9,958 nt of DNA, taken from the NCBI GenBank assembly GCA_012521525.1, contig JAAYMG010000076.1, positions 1-9,958 of the forward strand, written 5' to 3'. Origin of the DNA: Clostridiales bacterium (GTDB taxonomy: Bacteria > Bacillota > Clostridia > Oscillospirales > JAAYOS01). Of this stretch, positions 1-6,742 are shown piece after piece. Position 1 is the stretch's first letter; each line of letters starts with the position of its first letter. The notes under the pieces are model-generated. The model was not told where the DNA came from, made no database searches, and saw only the letters and a list, made by a program, of their open reading frames with translations. Both the position numbers and the translations under genes were made by a program.

Positions 1-635
1 CCCGGTTCCGTTGCCGGTTTGATGAACGTTACGCCGACCCACATTATGAGAGTCACCAGCAGCAAACCTGAGATCAGACCCAGGGCTCCCCCTGCCAGCC
101 TGTTCAGCGTATTCAAAACGGGGGCTTTTCCTATCAGAGAAATCAACCGAAAGACCAGCCGCACCAAAACCTGAATGACAGCAAAAGCCACTATGAACAA
201 AAGTATGTACGCTATCCTTTCAGATATTACTTCAGCCGCGGCTTCCAGAATATCTTTTCCGGTATCACTGATTTGCTTTCCGATGATATCGATAGTTCCC
301 TCAAAAGAAAACCTTGGCAAACTTGACGACTCCATTATGCCTGACAGAGAATCGCTGGCTGCATCAGTCAGTCCTCCCCCGCCTTCAAGCACTGCGCCCT
401 GGGGTATCCCGCCCCCTTCAGCGGCGAGGTTCAGAGACTTCAGGACCCGGGGGCAGATCCACGCCTTCGCAAGCCAGCCGCTGAACTTTTCGGCTATGAA
501 GGTCCCCCCGAATATTCCGGCGACCATTGCCACCATACCTGAAAGGGACATTATCAGCCCTCTTGACAGTCCGCGAATTACAAAAACGACTATTATTCCC
601 AAGACGATCAAATCGAGTATGATTCCGGGTGTCAT
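1..635 (-). CDS. CvpA-family integral membrane protein (3' end beyond window)
   Basis: The minus strand is open from an ATG at 635-633 to the window edge, giving 211 residues with no stop. The start follows AGGTGA at suitable spacing. The N-terminus (ILDLIVLGIIVVFVIRGLSR, then a second hydrophobic stretch ending near AEKFSG) and a later block (ISERIAYILLFIVAFAVIQV, then APVLNTLNRLAGGALGLISG) match the CvpA/colicin V production family: four membrane segments with a conserved N-x-x-x-G-x-x-x-G-type motif in the C-terminal half. About 95 residues between the helix pairs are mostly non-hydrophobic, with Gly-rich and Ser-rich stretches, so the protein is longer than the usual 160-180 residues. Family members are linked to colicin V export in E. 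coli and to envelope function; the molecular role is unclear. It has its own promoter and is divergent from the HAD gene. The family call is secure, the function is not. Confidence 0.85.
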   Translation of the reverse strand, partial: MTPGIILDLIVLGIIVVFVIRGLSRGLIMSLSGMVAMVAGIFGGTFIAEKFSGWLAKAWICPRVLKSLNLAAEGGGIPQGAVLEGGGGLTDAASDSLSGIMESSSLPRFSFEGTIDIIGKQISDTGKDILEAAAEVISERIAYILLFIVAFAVIQVLVRLVFRLISLIGKAPVLNTLNRLAGGALGLISGLLLVTLIMWVGVTFIKPATEP

Positions 636-700
636 GCTTTCACCTACCGCATTTTTGATTTATAAACGTACTTATTTTCAGCAGGTATTGCTTTCCAACT

Positions 701-729
701 ATTATATCATAACAGACAGCGCAATCCAA
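701..729 (-). promoter_or_regulatory. Promoter of the CvpA-family gene
   Basis: On the minus strand TTGGAT (729-724), a 17-nt spacer and TATAAT (706-701) are preceded by TG one base upstream of the -10 (TGATATAAT), an extended -10. The predicted transcript start leaves about 60 nt of leader before the ATG at 635. Its -35 lies back to back with the promoter of the HAD gene. Confidence 0.7.
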
Positions 730-739
730 GCTGCATCTA

Positions 740-768
740 TTGAAGAGCAGTGATTTGTTCTGTATAAT
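740..768 (+). promoter_or_regulatory. Promoter of the HAD-family gene
   Basis: TTGAAG (740-745), 17-nt spacer and a perfect TATAAT (763-768) form a sigma-A type promoter. The expected start of transcription is near 775, about 50 nt before the ATG at 826. The region 636-825 contains this promoter, the divergent one and nothing else I can identify. Confidence 0.7.
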
Positions 769-825
769 TAGATAAACAGGATTTTCAGGCAGCGATACCA
801 AAATTTATTGAGCGGAGAGGTATCA

Positions 826-1494
826 ATGGACTACAAAACGGTAAAGGACAGGAAATTCATAATCTTTGATTTCGACGGAACTATCTATGACAGCGGCCCG
901 GGCGTGATGAAGGGGGCACGATATGCCCTGGAGTCGTTCGGCATAAAAGTCGGGGACCTCGAGGAGCTGCGGGGCTTCAACGGTCCGCCGCTTTGGGACT
1001 CATTCATGGAGTTTTACGGTTTCACATGGGAGCAGGCCGACATAGCAGTGAAAAAGTACCGCGAATACTACGAAGCAGAGGGAATAAAGGACGGGATGAT
1101 CTATACCGGCATTCCCGAACTGCTCAGGGATTTGAAGCGCAGCAACAAGACCTTGATACTTGCCACCTCAAAGTCCCAGCACTACTTTCCGCGCATCCTT
1201 GAAAACCTCGGAATAGAGGATTGCTTCGACATCGTCGTAGGAAGCTCCAGTGACGGTTCTCGCTCTTCAAAGGAGGACGTGCTTGACTATGCGCTCAAGC
1301 TGGCAGGCATAACCGATAATAGTGATGCGGTGATGGTCGGGGACAGGAAATTCGATGTGATAGGAGCCAGAGCTTTTGGAATAGAAACCATCGGTGTTTT
1401 ATACGGCTACGGCAGCCGTGAAGAGTTCGAAGCGGCGGGTGCCGACTATATAGCGGAGGACATCGAGGCTCTGCGCAGGCTCCTCCTGGGATAG
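826..1494 (+). CDS. HAD-superfamily hydrolase, phosphoglycolate phosphatase / 5'-nucleotidase-like
   Basis: A 222-residue protein. ATG at 826 is preferred over an in-frame TTG at 808 because GGAGAGG (814-820) sits 5 nt before it. HAD motifs are complete: motif I FDFDGT (nucleophile D15, acid D17), motif II LATSKS (T114 or S115), motif III Lys at about K149, motif IV VGDRKFD (D173, D177). Residues about 25-95 form a small helical C1 cap that includes GPPLWDSF, a conserved cap motif of this group. The ending GVLYGYGSREE and AGADYIAEDI are typical of the HAD subgroup that includes Gph and the streptococcal 5'-nucleotidase-like proteins. Expected to be a cytoplasmic, Mg-dependent phosphatase on a small phosphorylated metabolite; the substrate cannot be told from sequence. 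Monocistronic: own promoter, and a terminator starting on its stop codon. Confidence 0.9.
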   Translation: MDYKTVKDRKFIIFDFDGTIYDSGPGVMKGARYALESFGIKVGDLEELRGFNGPPLWDSFMEFYGFTWEQADIAVKKYREYYEAEGIKDGMIYTGIPELLRDLKRSNKTLILATSKSQHYFPRILENLGIEDCFDIVVGSSSDGSRSSKEDVLDYALKLAGITDNSDAVMVGDRKFDVIGARAFGIETIGVLYGYGSREEFEAAGADYIAEDIEALRRLLLG

Positions 1495-1525
1495 TTGAAC
1501 GGCAGCCTTGCCTGTTCAACTTTTT
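1494..1525 (+). terminator. Intrinsic terminator of the HAD gene
   Basis: GTTGAACGGC (1494-1503) pairs with GCC-T-GTTCAAC (1510-1520), a 10-bp stem with one bulged T and a 6-nt loop, followed by TTTTT (1521-1525). The stem begins on the last base of the stop codon. Confidence 0.88.
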
Positions 1526-1536
1526 ATTCTGATCGA

Positions 1537-1556
1537 GGAACTTTCTGGAACTTTTT
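1537..1556 (+). repeat. 10-bp tandem direct repeat upstream of the SLH gene
   Basis: GGAACTTTCT is followed directly by GGAACTTTTT, two copies in phase with one helical turn. They lie just upstream of AT-rich -10-like sequence (TAATATATA, 1563-1571) that has no convincing -35 box. Tandem half-sites with about 10-bp period are typical of winged-helix response regulators, so this could be an activator site for the gene at 1620. The repeat is seen; the role is inferred. Confidence 0.4.
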
Positions 1557-1619
1557 CAGTCGTAATATATAGCAAATATGGCAGGCTTTTGACGGAATAT
1601 TTGAAAGGAGTGCGACCCG

Positions 1620-3944
1620 ATGTCCAATTCAAAAAGAACAAAATACTGTCCCCGCTCAAACGTAACGCAAAAAAGGTTTCTTTTTTCAGCTGTGTCGATA
1701 ATTTTATCCCTTCTGCTCATGACCTCTATAAGTTCCGATACATATGCAGCAGCTGATGCCGTTCCGATCAGCGCCCCCATTGACAGGGCAACGACTGTCG
1801 CTGGCGGCAAAATCGACGAGCGGCTTGCTGAAGTGACGCTCCTTGTTAAAAACAAGCTTGATATCGGTGACCATTACACAAGTTTCAGTGGTTCTCTTCT
1901 TGATAAGAGCATCCGTGAAATGTGGACTCTCTACTGGTCCACTGACACAGAATCGCTCAGCGTGGATGCCGACGGTTCCGGTAAAGTATATAGTTATTCA
2001 AGATACGTTTATACCACTGACTATCGTTATTCGTACGACTTCGCTCCCAAATTCCCGTCAGTGACGAGGGACCAGGCCAAGGCCGTGGCAGAAGCCTTCC
2101 TCGGCAGGGTGCTGGACGTCAATGAGAGCTGTGATTTGTCGCAAACGGACCAGTATGCGATCGCTTCGGACGTGGACTACTACTACTTCTACGGTACCCT
2201 GAAATTAAACGGCATGGAAACTCCGATCGGTATAAGCGTAAGGGTGTCGACTTCCGATTTGAGTGTCAGTAACTTCAACCGCAGCGACCAATACACGGTT
2301 TATCTGGACAAAATACCGTCATCCGATCCGTTGACGTCCAAAGAAACAGCCTTTGGTCTGCTTGCCGGTACCCTGAAAATGAAGCTTGAATATGTACCCA
2401 TACAAGGCGGAAAAGACGAACCGGTGAAGGCAGTATTACGGTATCTTCCCATTTCGACGGGCAGCTATGTTGTTAACGCAAAAACCGGAAAACTGATAAA
2501 TATAACGAAATTGTATGACGATATAATGAGGGGTGAAGTGCCCTCCGCTGCTACCGCGGATGAGGGAGCGGCGGGGTCATCGTCCAAAGCGTCATTGACC
2601 GAGACCGAGCTTGAAGGGATCTCAAGGCTGGAGGGAGTCCTTGACAGAGCCGAACTGGACACAAAGGCAAGGCAGATCACCGAGTTCGGGATCGATACGG
2701 AATATGTCCTCAATGAAGTCAACTATTATCAGGATAGAGATGCCGATAGAGTCTACGCGTACCTTACATACTACAAAAAGATAGTTCCCCAAAATGGTGA
2801 GTACGTATCATTCTCATACAAAAACCTGGTCCTCGACGCCAAATCAGGTGATATATTGAGCCTCAGCACCTACTATTCCGGCGCCGATGATTACTCAAAA
2901 GTCGAGCGCAGCAGGGATAAGCTGAGAAAAAATGCTGAAGCCTTCCTGCGGAAGTATTTCGGAAAATACTTCGAGAAGACGGATCTGTATGAAGACCCGG
3001 CGATCATGATCCCCTATAAAGAACTCTACAGCAGATACAGCCCGGCGGAGAGTTTTGTCTTTGCGCAGAAGGAAAACGGCTACTTCTTCCCGACAAATTC
3101 CCTCAACGTTTCGGTCAATGCCCAGACCGGCACGATAGACAGCTTTTACAGGAATTGGAACGAAAACGTAGTGTTTGATTCCGCAGACGGGATAATAAGC
3201 AACGATGCCGCATGCGCCTCGTATGCCAAAGTCTATGAAACGAAACTCTCTTATGTTTCCCTTCCGGTCGAACTGGACCCCTCCCGTCCGGAACTGATAC
3301 GCTACATCGATCTTGGATACTCATACATATATGAACTCATCCTCGGCTATACTCTGGAAACCGACAAATATATCATCGGAGTAGACCCCAAAACCGGCGA
3401 AGTCATAACAGTGGATTACGCTCAAACCGCAAAGCCGGTCGTGTACGAAGATATTTCCGGTCATTACGCCGAGAATAAGCTTCTGAAACTTGCCGAGTAC
3501 GGGATCGGGTATCCGGGTACGAAGTTCCGCCCGTCGGAAAAACTGACTCAGCTTGACATGATCCTGCTGCTTTTGAGTGCCGACGGATATCGCTACGATA
3601 CGGATGATCTGACTGACGACATGATCGAAGATGCCTACAACGCGGCGTACTATCGCAGGATCGTCACGAGAGACCAGAAGGATCCAAAAAAGCTCATGAC
3701 CCGTGCCGACGTCGTGCGGACGATACTCCGCATGTCAGGCTATGATAAGACGGCGGATCTGAAGGGGATCTACATATGCAACTTCAGCGATGCGTCATTG
3801 ATAAAGGCAGAAGATTATGGGTATTTTGCTATAGCTCAAGGTCTCGGGATCATACACGGGGACGATAAGGGCAACGCAAGGCCTTATTCGACGATCACCC
3901 GAGTTGAAGCCGCACTGATGCTCTATAACTTCATGTCAAGATGA
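1620..3944 (+). CDS. Secreted YcdB/YcdC-repeat protein with C-terminal SLH domains
   Basis: A 774-residue exported protein. ATG at 1620 follows GAAAGGAG (1603-1610) by 9 nt. Residues 1-19 are basic, 20-37 hydrophobic, and a signal peptidase site is likely around 43-45 (TYAAADA). From about 65 to 600 there are repeated alpha/beta segments typical of YcdB/YcdC (PepSY-like) exported Bacillus and Clostridia proteins, e.g. the helix SVTRDQAKAVAEAFLGRVLD and strands such as VVNAKTGKLINI, LVLDAKSGDILSL and IGVDPKTGEVITV. Residues about 608-774 hold three SLH-type segments (YEDISGHYAENKLLKLAEYG first, ending ITRVEAALMLYNFMSR). SLH domains bind pyruvylated secondary cell-wall polymers, so the protein is expected on the cell surface. 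No catalytic motif is seen; PepSY-like modules are usually thought to bind or inhibit peptidases. Expressed alone: terminators on both sides. The SLH segments are somewhat degenerate (LTQLD, MTRAD, ITRVE at the conserved turn). Confidence 0.85.
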   Translation: MSNSKRTKYCPRSNVTQKRFLFSAVSIILSLLLMTSISSDTYAAADAVPISAPIDRATTVAGGKIDERLAEVTLLVKNKLDIGDHYTSFSGSLLDKSIREMWTLYWSTDTESLSVDADGSGKVYSYSRYVYTTDYRYSYDFAPKFPSVTRDQAKAVAEAFLGRVLDVNESCDLSQTDQYAIASDVDYYYFYGTLKLNGMETPIGISVRVSTSDLSVSNFNRSDQYTVYLDKIPSSDPLTSKETAFGLLAGTLKMKLEYVPIQGGKDEPVKAVLRYLPISTGSYVVNAKTGKLINITKLYDDIMRGEVPSAATADEGAAGSSSKASLTETELEGISRLEGVLDRAELDTKARQITEFGIDTEYVLNEVNYYQDRDADRVYAYLTYYKKIVPQNGEYVSFSYKNLVLDAKSGDILSLSTYYSGADDYSKVERSRDKLRKNAEAFLRKYFGKYFEKTDLYEDPAIMIPYKELYSRYSPAESFVFAQKENGYFFPTNSLNVSVNAQTGTIDSFYRNWNENVVFDSADGIISNDAACASYAKVYETKLSYVSLPVELDPSRPELIRYIDLGYSYIYELILGYTLETDKYIIGVDPKTGEVITVDYAQTAKPVVYEDISGHYAENKLLKLAEYGIGYPGTKFRPSEKLTQLDMILLLLSADGYRYDTDDLTDDMIEDAYNAAYYRRIVTRDQKDPKKLMTRADVVRTILRMSGYDKTADLKGIYICNFSDASLIKAEDYGYFAIAQGLGIIHGDDKGNARPYSTITRVEAALMLYNFMSR

Positions 3945-3980
3945 TCCGTCCGAAACGACTGCAAGACGATCTTTTGAGTA

Positions 3981-4032
3981 AAAACAGGGACGGGGGTATT
4001 GTTCCAAGCGGAACATCCCCTGTCCCCGTTTT
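3981..4032. terminator. Bidirectional intrinsic terminator between convergent genes
   Basis: A long inverted repeat: AAAACAGGGACGGGGG (3981-3996) pairs with TCCCCTGTCCCCGTTTT (4016-4032), with one A/C mismatch and one G-U pair, and contains a second perfect 6-bp stem TGTTCC/GGAACA (4000-4005/4010-4015) with a 4-nt loop. The plus strand leaves TTTT; the minus strand leaves TTTTT. It separates the SLH gene (+) from the ABC operon (-). Confidence 0.88.
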
Positions 4033-4071
4033 CATTCTGCGACACCATTTCATCCTTCAGGTGTCCGGTTT

Positions 4072-4929
4072 TTATTTACTCTTCTTGCGCGATAAAATCA
4101 AAATACCCAGGCCATAAAATACGATCGCGCTTACGATAAGTACCATAAGGCTGAACGTCAGATCGGTAGTATATGATCCGATTTTGTAATGCAGTCCCAT
4201 TTCGGTCCTGAAAACGTCCGCGTATTCCGCCGGAGCACCCGAAAACACCGCTTTCATTGGCACTTCCATCATGAGGTTCCTGTACAGCGTCACGGCGTGA
4301 GCCGGAGGGAAAAACTTGATGACCCACTGGATCCCTTCCGGAAGGACCCCCGCCGGGACATAGATCCCGCATAAAAAGCCTATGATCGTACCTATGATCG
4401 TACTGGCAACTCCAAAGGCATTCGAAGTCCTGATCGGTGAAACTATAAGTAAAATGAGCGCACTGCTTGACAGCACGGAAAGGAGCATGCATCCAAACAG
4501 CTTTATCGCCGTGGTGACGGGAAGCAGTTCACCTCCGCCCAGGACGATGTAGACTTCTGCGCAGACGAATGCCAGCACCGTCATTATCAGACCTATAACA
4601 TAGCTGCTTATAATATATCCCGCGGCGATCGTCCTCCGTTTCAACGGTGCGGAGTAGAAATCCTTTGTTATGAAACGCGTTTCGTCTACGACCATGGTTC
4701 CGTAAGCTCCAAGAGTTGTGGTAACCGATGTCACTCCCAGTATCCCCGCCATTATCCAGCTGTCCATCAGAAACCGCGTCTGTTCCGAGTCGGCGTAATT
4801 TGAGGTATATAAGTCACCGAGAAACAATATGTACAGTCCGAACGTGATAATGACTGAGAGCATCGAGAAAAACACGGTCGCTTTGTCCCGAAAATAGATG
4901 AGCAAGTTTCTCCTGAGGAGGTTTATCAT
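4072..4929 (-). CDS. ABC-2 type exporter permease (DrrB-like)
   Basis: A 285-residue membrane protein with six hydrophobic segments at about 19-38, 58-78, 103-128, 141-164, 171-191 and 257-279, the ABC-2 permease layout. An amphipathic start (LLRRNLLIYFRDKATVFFSM) precedes helix 1; the cytoplasmic loop with DFYSAPLKRRT (90-100) is the usual ATPase coupling region of this family; FFPPAHAV (206-213) is a typical motif after helix 5. A loop of about 40-45 residues before the last helix is probably extracellular. The ATG lies in ATGA overlapping the ATPase stop by 4 bp, with AAAGGAG about 8 nt upstream, so translation is probably coupled. With the ATPase it forms an exporter of the drug/lipid/peptide type; the substrate cannot be deduced. 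Confidence 0.9.
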   Translation of the reverse strand: MINLLRRNLLIYFRDKATVFFSMLSVIITFGLYILFLGDLYTSNYADSEQTRFLMDSWIMAGILGVTSVTTTLGAYGTMVVDETRFITKDFYSAPLKRRTIAAGYIISSYVIGLIMTVLAFVCAEVYIVLGGGELLPVTTAIKLFGCMLLSVLSSSALILLIVSPIRTSNAFGVASTIIGTIIGFLCGIYVPAGVLPEGIQWVIKFFPPAHAVTLYRNLMMEVPMKAVFSGAPAEYADVFRTEMGLHYKIGSYTTDLTFSLMVLIVSAIVFYGLGILILSRKKSK

Positions 4930-5840
4930 TCCCTTATCTCCTTTCCGGTGACGTTTATGAAGACATCGTCCATGGTCCCCCTTACGACCTCAAAACTCCT
5001 GATCATGTCCCGGAACCTGTTTATATGGGGGATCGCGTCAAGCGAGCTTTCCACTTCTATCGAGATGACTCCTCCGCCTGAATCGAATTCTATGTTTGCC
5101 TGCCTCAATTGGGATTCCATAAGCTCAAGGTCTATCGGCTCCATTCGTATCCTGTCCCTGGAATACTTCTCCTTGAGCTCAAACGGTGTCCCCTTTGCGG
5201 CTATCCGGCCCTCGTCGATTATCACCACGTAGTCCGCACCGGCTGCCTCTTCCATGTAGTGCGTCGTCAGAAAGACCGTGACGCCGCGTTCTTTCTGAAG
5301 GCTTCGCACGGTTTCCCATACGCTTTCCCTCGTCTGCGGGTCCAGGCCCGTTGTCGGCTCATCGAGGAACAAAATGTCGGGGGTGTGTATCAACGCACGC
5401 GCAATATCGGCCCGCCGCCGCTGCCCGCCGGAAAGCCTGTCGTATCTCCTGTCCAGGAAACCTGTCACACCCGCAGCAGCAGCCGCCGCTTCAACAGATT
5501 TTTTCAGTTCCCTCTTACTCAGACCATAAAATCTCCCGCGTATGTACAGGTTTTCGAGGACGGTCAGTTCATTGTCCAGGACCGAACGCTGAAAAACAGC
5601 ACCTATCGCGGACCTGATCCTATCATCGTCCCTGCCCAGTACATTTCCGGCAATCCTGACCTCTCCCGCGTCCGGTCTGAGCAGAGTACAAAGGATGTCG
5701 ATCGTCGTTGACTTTCCTGCCCCGTTAGGGCCCAGGAACGCAAACAGGGTGCCCTGCTCGACATAGAAATCAATACCTTTCACCGCTTCTACCCGGCCGT
5801 AGGATTTTCTCAATCCACTGACTTCGATTATTTTCGTCAA
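4926..5840 (-). CDS. ABC exporter ATP-binding subunit (DrrA/CcmA-like, with DUF4162 tail)
   Basis: 304 residues from TTG at 5840, chosen because AAAGGTGGG lies 6-7 nt upstream and the family N-terminus fits; an in-frame ATG at 5867 has no ribosome binding site. All ABC motifs are intact: Walker A GPNGAGKST (37-45), Q-loop F-Q84, signature LSGGQ (136-140), Walker B ILFLDE (156-161) followed by PTTGLDP, and the switch histidine TTH194. Residues about 215-304 match the C-terminal DUF4162-type region of DrrA-like subunits (ending RGTMDDVFINVTGKEIRE). It hydrolyses ATP to drive the permease encoded next. An alanine run (118-123) lies in the helical domain. Own promoter upstream; two-gene operon ended by the shared terminator at 3981-4032. 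Typical of antibiotic, bacitracin-like or lipid export systems, but no regulator or biosynthetic gene adjoins it. Confidence 0.93.
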   Translation of the reverse strand: MTKIIEVSGLRKSYGRVEAVKGIDFYVEQGTLFAFLGPNGAGKSTTIDILCTLLRPDAGEVRIAGNVLGRDDDRIRSAIGAVFQRSVLDNELTVLENLYIRGRFYGLSKRELKKSVEAAAAAAGVTGFLDRRYDRLSGGQRRRADIARALIHTPDILFLDEPTTGLDPQTRESVWETVRSLQKERGVTVFLTTHYMEEAAGADYVVIIDEGRIAAKGTPFELKEKYSRDRIRMEPIDLELMESQLRQANIEFDSGGGVISIEVESSLDAIPHINRFRDMIRSFEVVRGTMDDVFINVTGKEIRE

Positions 5841-5911
5841 AAACACCCCACCTTTTTGCGCATGCACTTTTTGGCATCCGATCGAATATTTGTCAGCATA
5901 CGTTTTTGTCC

Positions 5912-5920
5912 ATTATAACA
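5912..5920 (-). promoter_or_regulatory. Extended -10 promoter of the ABC operon
   Basis: On the minus strand TGTTATAAT (5920-5912) is a perfect -10 with the TG extension. There is no good -35 at 17 nt (GTTTAA); TTGTTT is present only at 19 nt. The predicted start lies about 65 nt upstream of the TTG start codon. Confidence 0.6.
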
Positions 5921-6097
5921 TACTATGCAAAAGTTTAAACAATGTATTGATGATTTTGACGGATTATCGCCTTACGGTCAGATTGCGGTCCGGAAATGCC
6001 GGCTGTTCAGTGCCAGGGCCGAAAATTGAAATGTAATTCATGAATAATATGCCGAAATATGGATAGAATTATCTTGTCCGGGAAGGGAGTGATTATA

Positions 6098-6223
6098 GTG
6101 GACAGGAACAACCAAAACCGCAACGAGTAAAACCGCAGGGACAATCGCAACGAGCAAAACCGCAACGAACAAAACCGCAATGATCAAAATCGCAACCAGA
6201 ATCAGAACAACCGCAACAACTAA
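6098..6223 (+). pseudogene. Tiny Asn/Arg/Gln-rich repeat ORF interrupted by an in-frame TAA
   Basis: GGAAGGGAGTG (6081-6091) stands about 7 nt before GTG at 6098. The frame reads VDRNNQNRNE, then TAA (6128-6130), then NRRDNRNEQNRNEQNRNDQN and RNQNQNNRNN, and stops at TAA (6221-6223): 41 codons if the internal stop is ignored. The unit is five codons, N-R-N-E/D-Q, 15 bp. At the stop the pattern expects CAA (compare GAG-CAA at 6155 and GAA-CAA at 6170), so a single C-to-T change explains it. I do not recognise the product; low-complexity Asn-rich small proteins do occur in Clostridia, but I cannot assign a role. It may be a decayed gene, a sequencing error, or a gene making only a 10-residue peptide. 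Its plus orientation, between two leftward operons, makes it an independent unit. Confidence 0.5.
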
Positions 6224-6319
6224 CGACATTCAAAGCCATATGTATTTGAATTCCTAATTTCATAAATGCCAAGCTGAACCGCAATTTCAAACACAAACCA
6301 TATCCGGGCAAATGCTTTA

Positions 6320-6345
6320 GAAGCGTCGCCACAGGGCGACGCTTC
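6320..6345. other. Perfect 11-bp hairpin, no U-tract
   Basis: GAAGCGTCGCC (6320-6330), loop ACAG, GGCGACGCTTC (6335-6345). Neither strand continues with a T-run (plus: GGGTATTATG; minus: TAAAGCATTTG), so it is not a classic terminator. It lies about 100 nt after the repeat ORF on the plus strand and 12 bp beyond the rpsR terminator on the minus strand. It may stabilise a transcript 3' end or act as a backup stop. Confidence 0.5.
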
Positions 6346-6357
6346 GGGTATTATGAG

Positions 6358-6390
6358 AAAAATATTAAAGCGCCGTGAACGGCGCTTTAA
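6358..6390 (-). terminator. Intrinsic terminator of the rpsF-ssb-rpsR operon
   Basis: TTAAAGCGCCG (6365-6375), a 4-nt loop and CGGCGCTTTAA (6380-6390) form a perfect 11-bp stem. Read on the minus strand, it is followed by TATTTTTCTC, which contains five consecutive T (6362-6358). It starts 20 nt after the rpsR stop codon. Confidence 0.85.
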
Positions 6391-6409
6391 AGCTATGAAA
6401 TATAGCAAA

Positions 6410-6646
6410 TCATTCGGCTACGTAAGGAAGAAGAGCGATGTGACGCGCACGCTTGATGGCTATCGTCAGCTGCCTTTGATGAGCAGCACATACGCCGGTC
6501 ATGCGGCGCGGCAGGATCTTTGCGCGCTCTGAAAGAAATCTGCGCAGTCTTGCCGTGTCCTTGTAATCGATATGCTGGATCTTATCGACACAGAACGCAC
6601 AGACTTTTTTACGCTTACGACCGCGATTCGGCTTGTCTGTTGCCAT
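6410..6646 (-). CDS. rpsR: 30S ribosomal protein bS18
   Basis: 78 residues from ATG at 6646, preceded by AGGAG 9 nt upstream; the frame is open further upstream, but the family start is here. The basic N-terminus (RGRKRKK), HIDYKD, RFLSERAKILPRR and the ending IKRARHIALLPYVAE are diagnostic of bS18, which pairs with bS6 on the platform of the small subunit. C16 and C19 (CAFC) with C53 and H56 (GVCAAH) give the four-ligand set of the zinc-binding (C+) form; many Bacillus S18 proteins lack these cysteines. Last gene of the rpsF-ssb-rpsR operon; 96 nt separate it from ssb. Confidence 0.97.
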   Translation of the reverse strand: MATDKPNRGRKRKKVCAFCVDKIQHIDYKDTARLRRFLSERAKILPRRMTGVCAAHQRQLTIAIKRARHIALLPYVAE

Positions 6647-6742
6647 TGTATTCGACTCCTGTTCATAGATTTTTTGCATTCTCCGGTCACTTACAGGCCG
6701 GAAACGCATGCTTTACGCAAATGCTTATTGACCTTGCGACGA

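Noticed and set aside
175..753. Plus-strand 192-codon ORF
   Set aside because: Antisense of the CvpA-family gene, whose hydrophobic segments and ribosome binding site are clear. The plus frame has no start signal and crosses both divergent promoters.
1537..1564. ECF sigma (SigW-like) promoter GGAAC...CGTA before the SLH gene
   Set aside because: The spacing from GGAAC (1537-1541) to CGTA (1561-1564) is 19 nt, longer than the 16 or so expected; the second GGAAC is too close at 9 nt.
4926..5840. Bacteriocin or antibiotic self-immunity cluster around the ABC exporter
   Set aside because: Only the generic two-gene exporter is present; no precursor peptide, modification enzyme, sensor kinase or regulator flanks it. 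The Asn-rich ORF lacks precursor features such as a GG leader or cysteines.
6110..6223. CRISPR-like or minisatellite array
   Set aside because: The units are 12-15 bp, imperfect, codon-phased and have no unique spacers, so a coding repeat explains them.
6038..6229. Minus-strand 63-residue, very hydrophobic Val/Ala/Leu-rich ORF
   Set aside because: It is the antisense of the Asn/Arg/Gln codon repeat (GTTGCG from CGCAAC). All minus frames are open there, and no ribosome binding site precedes its ATG.
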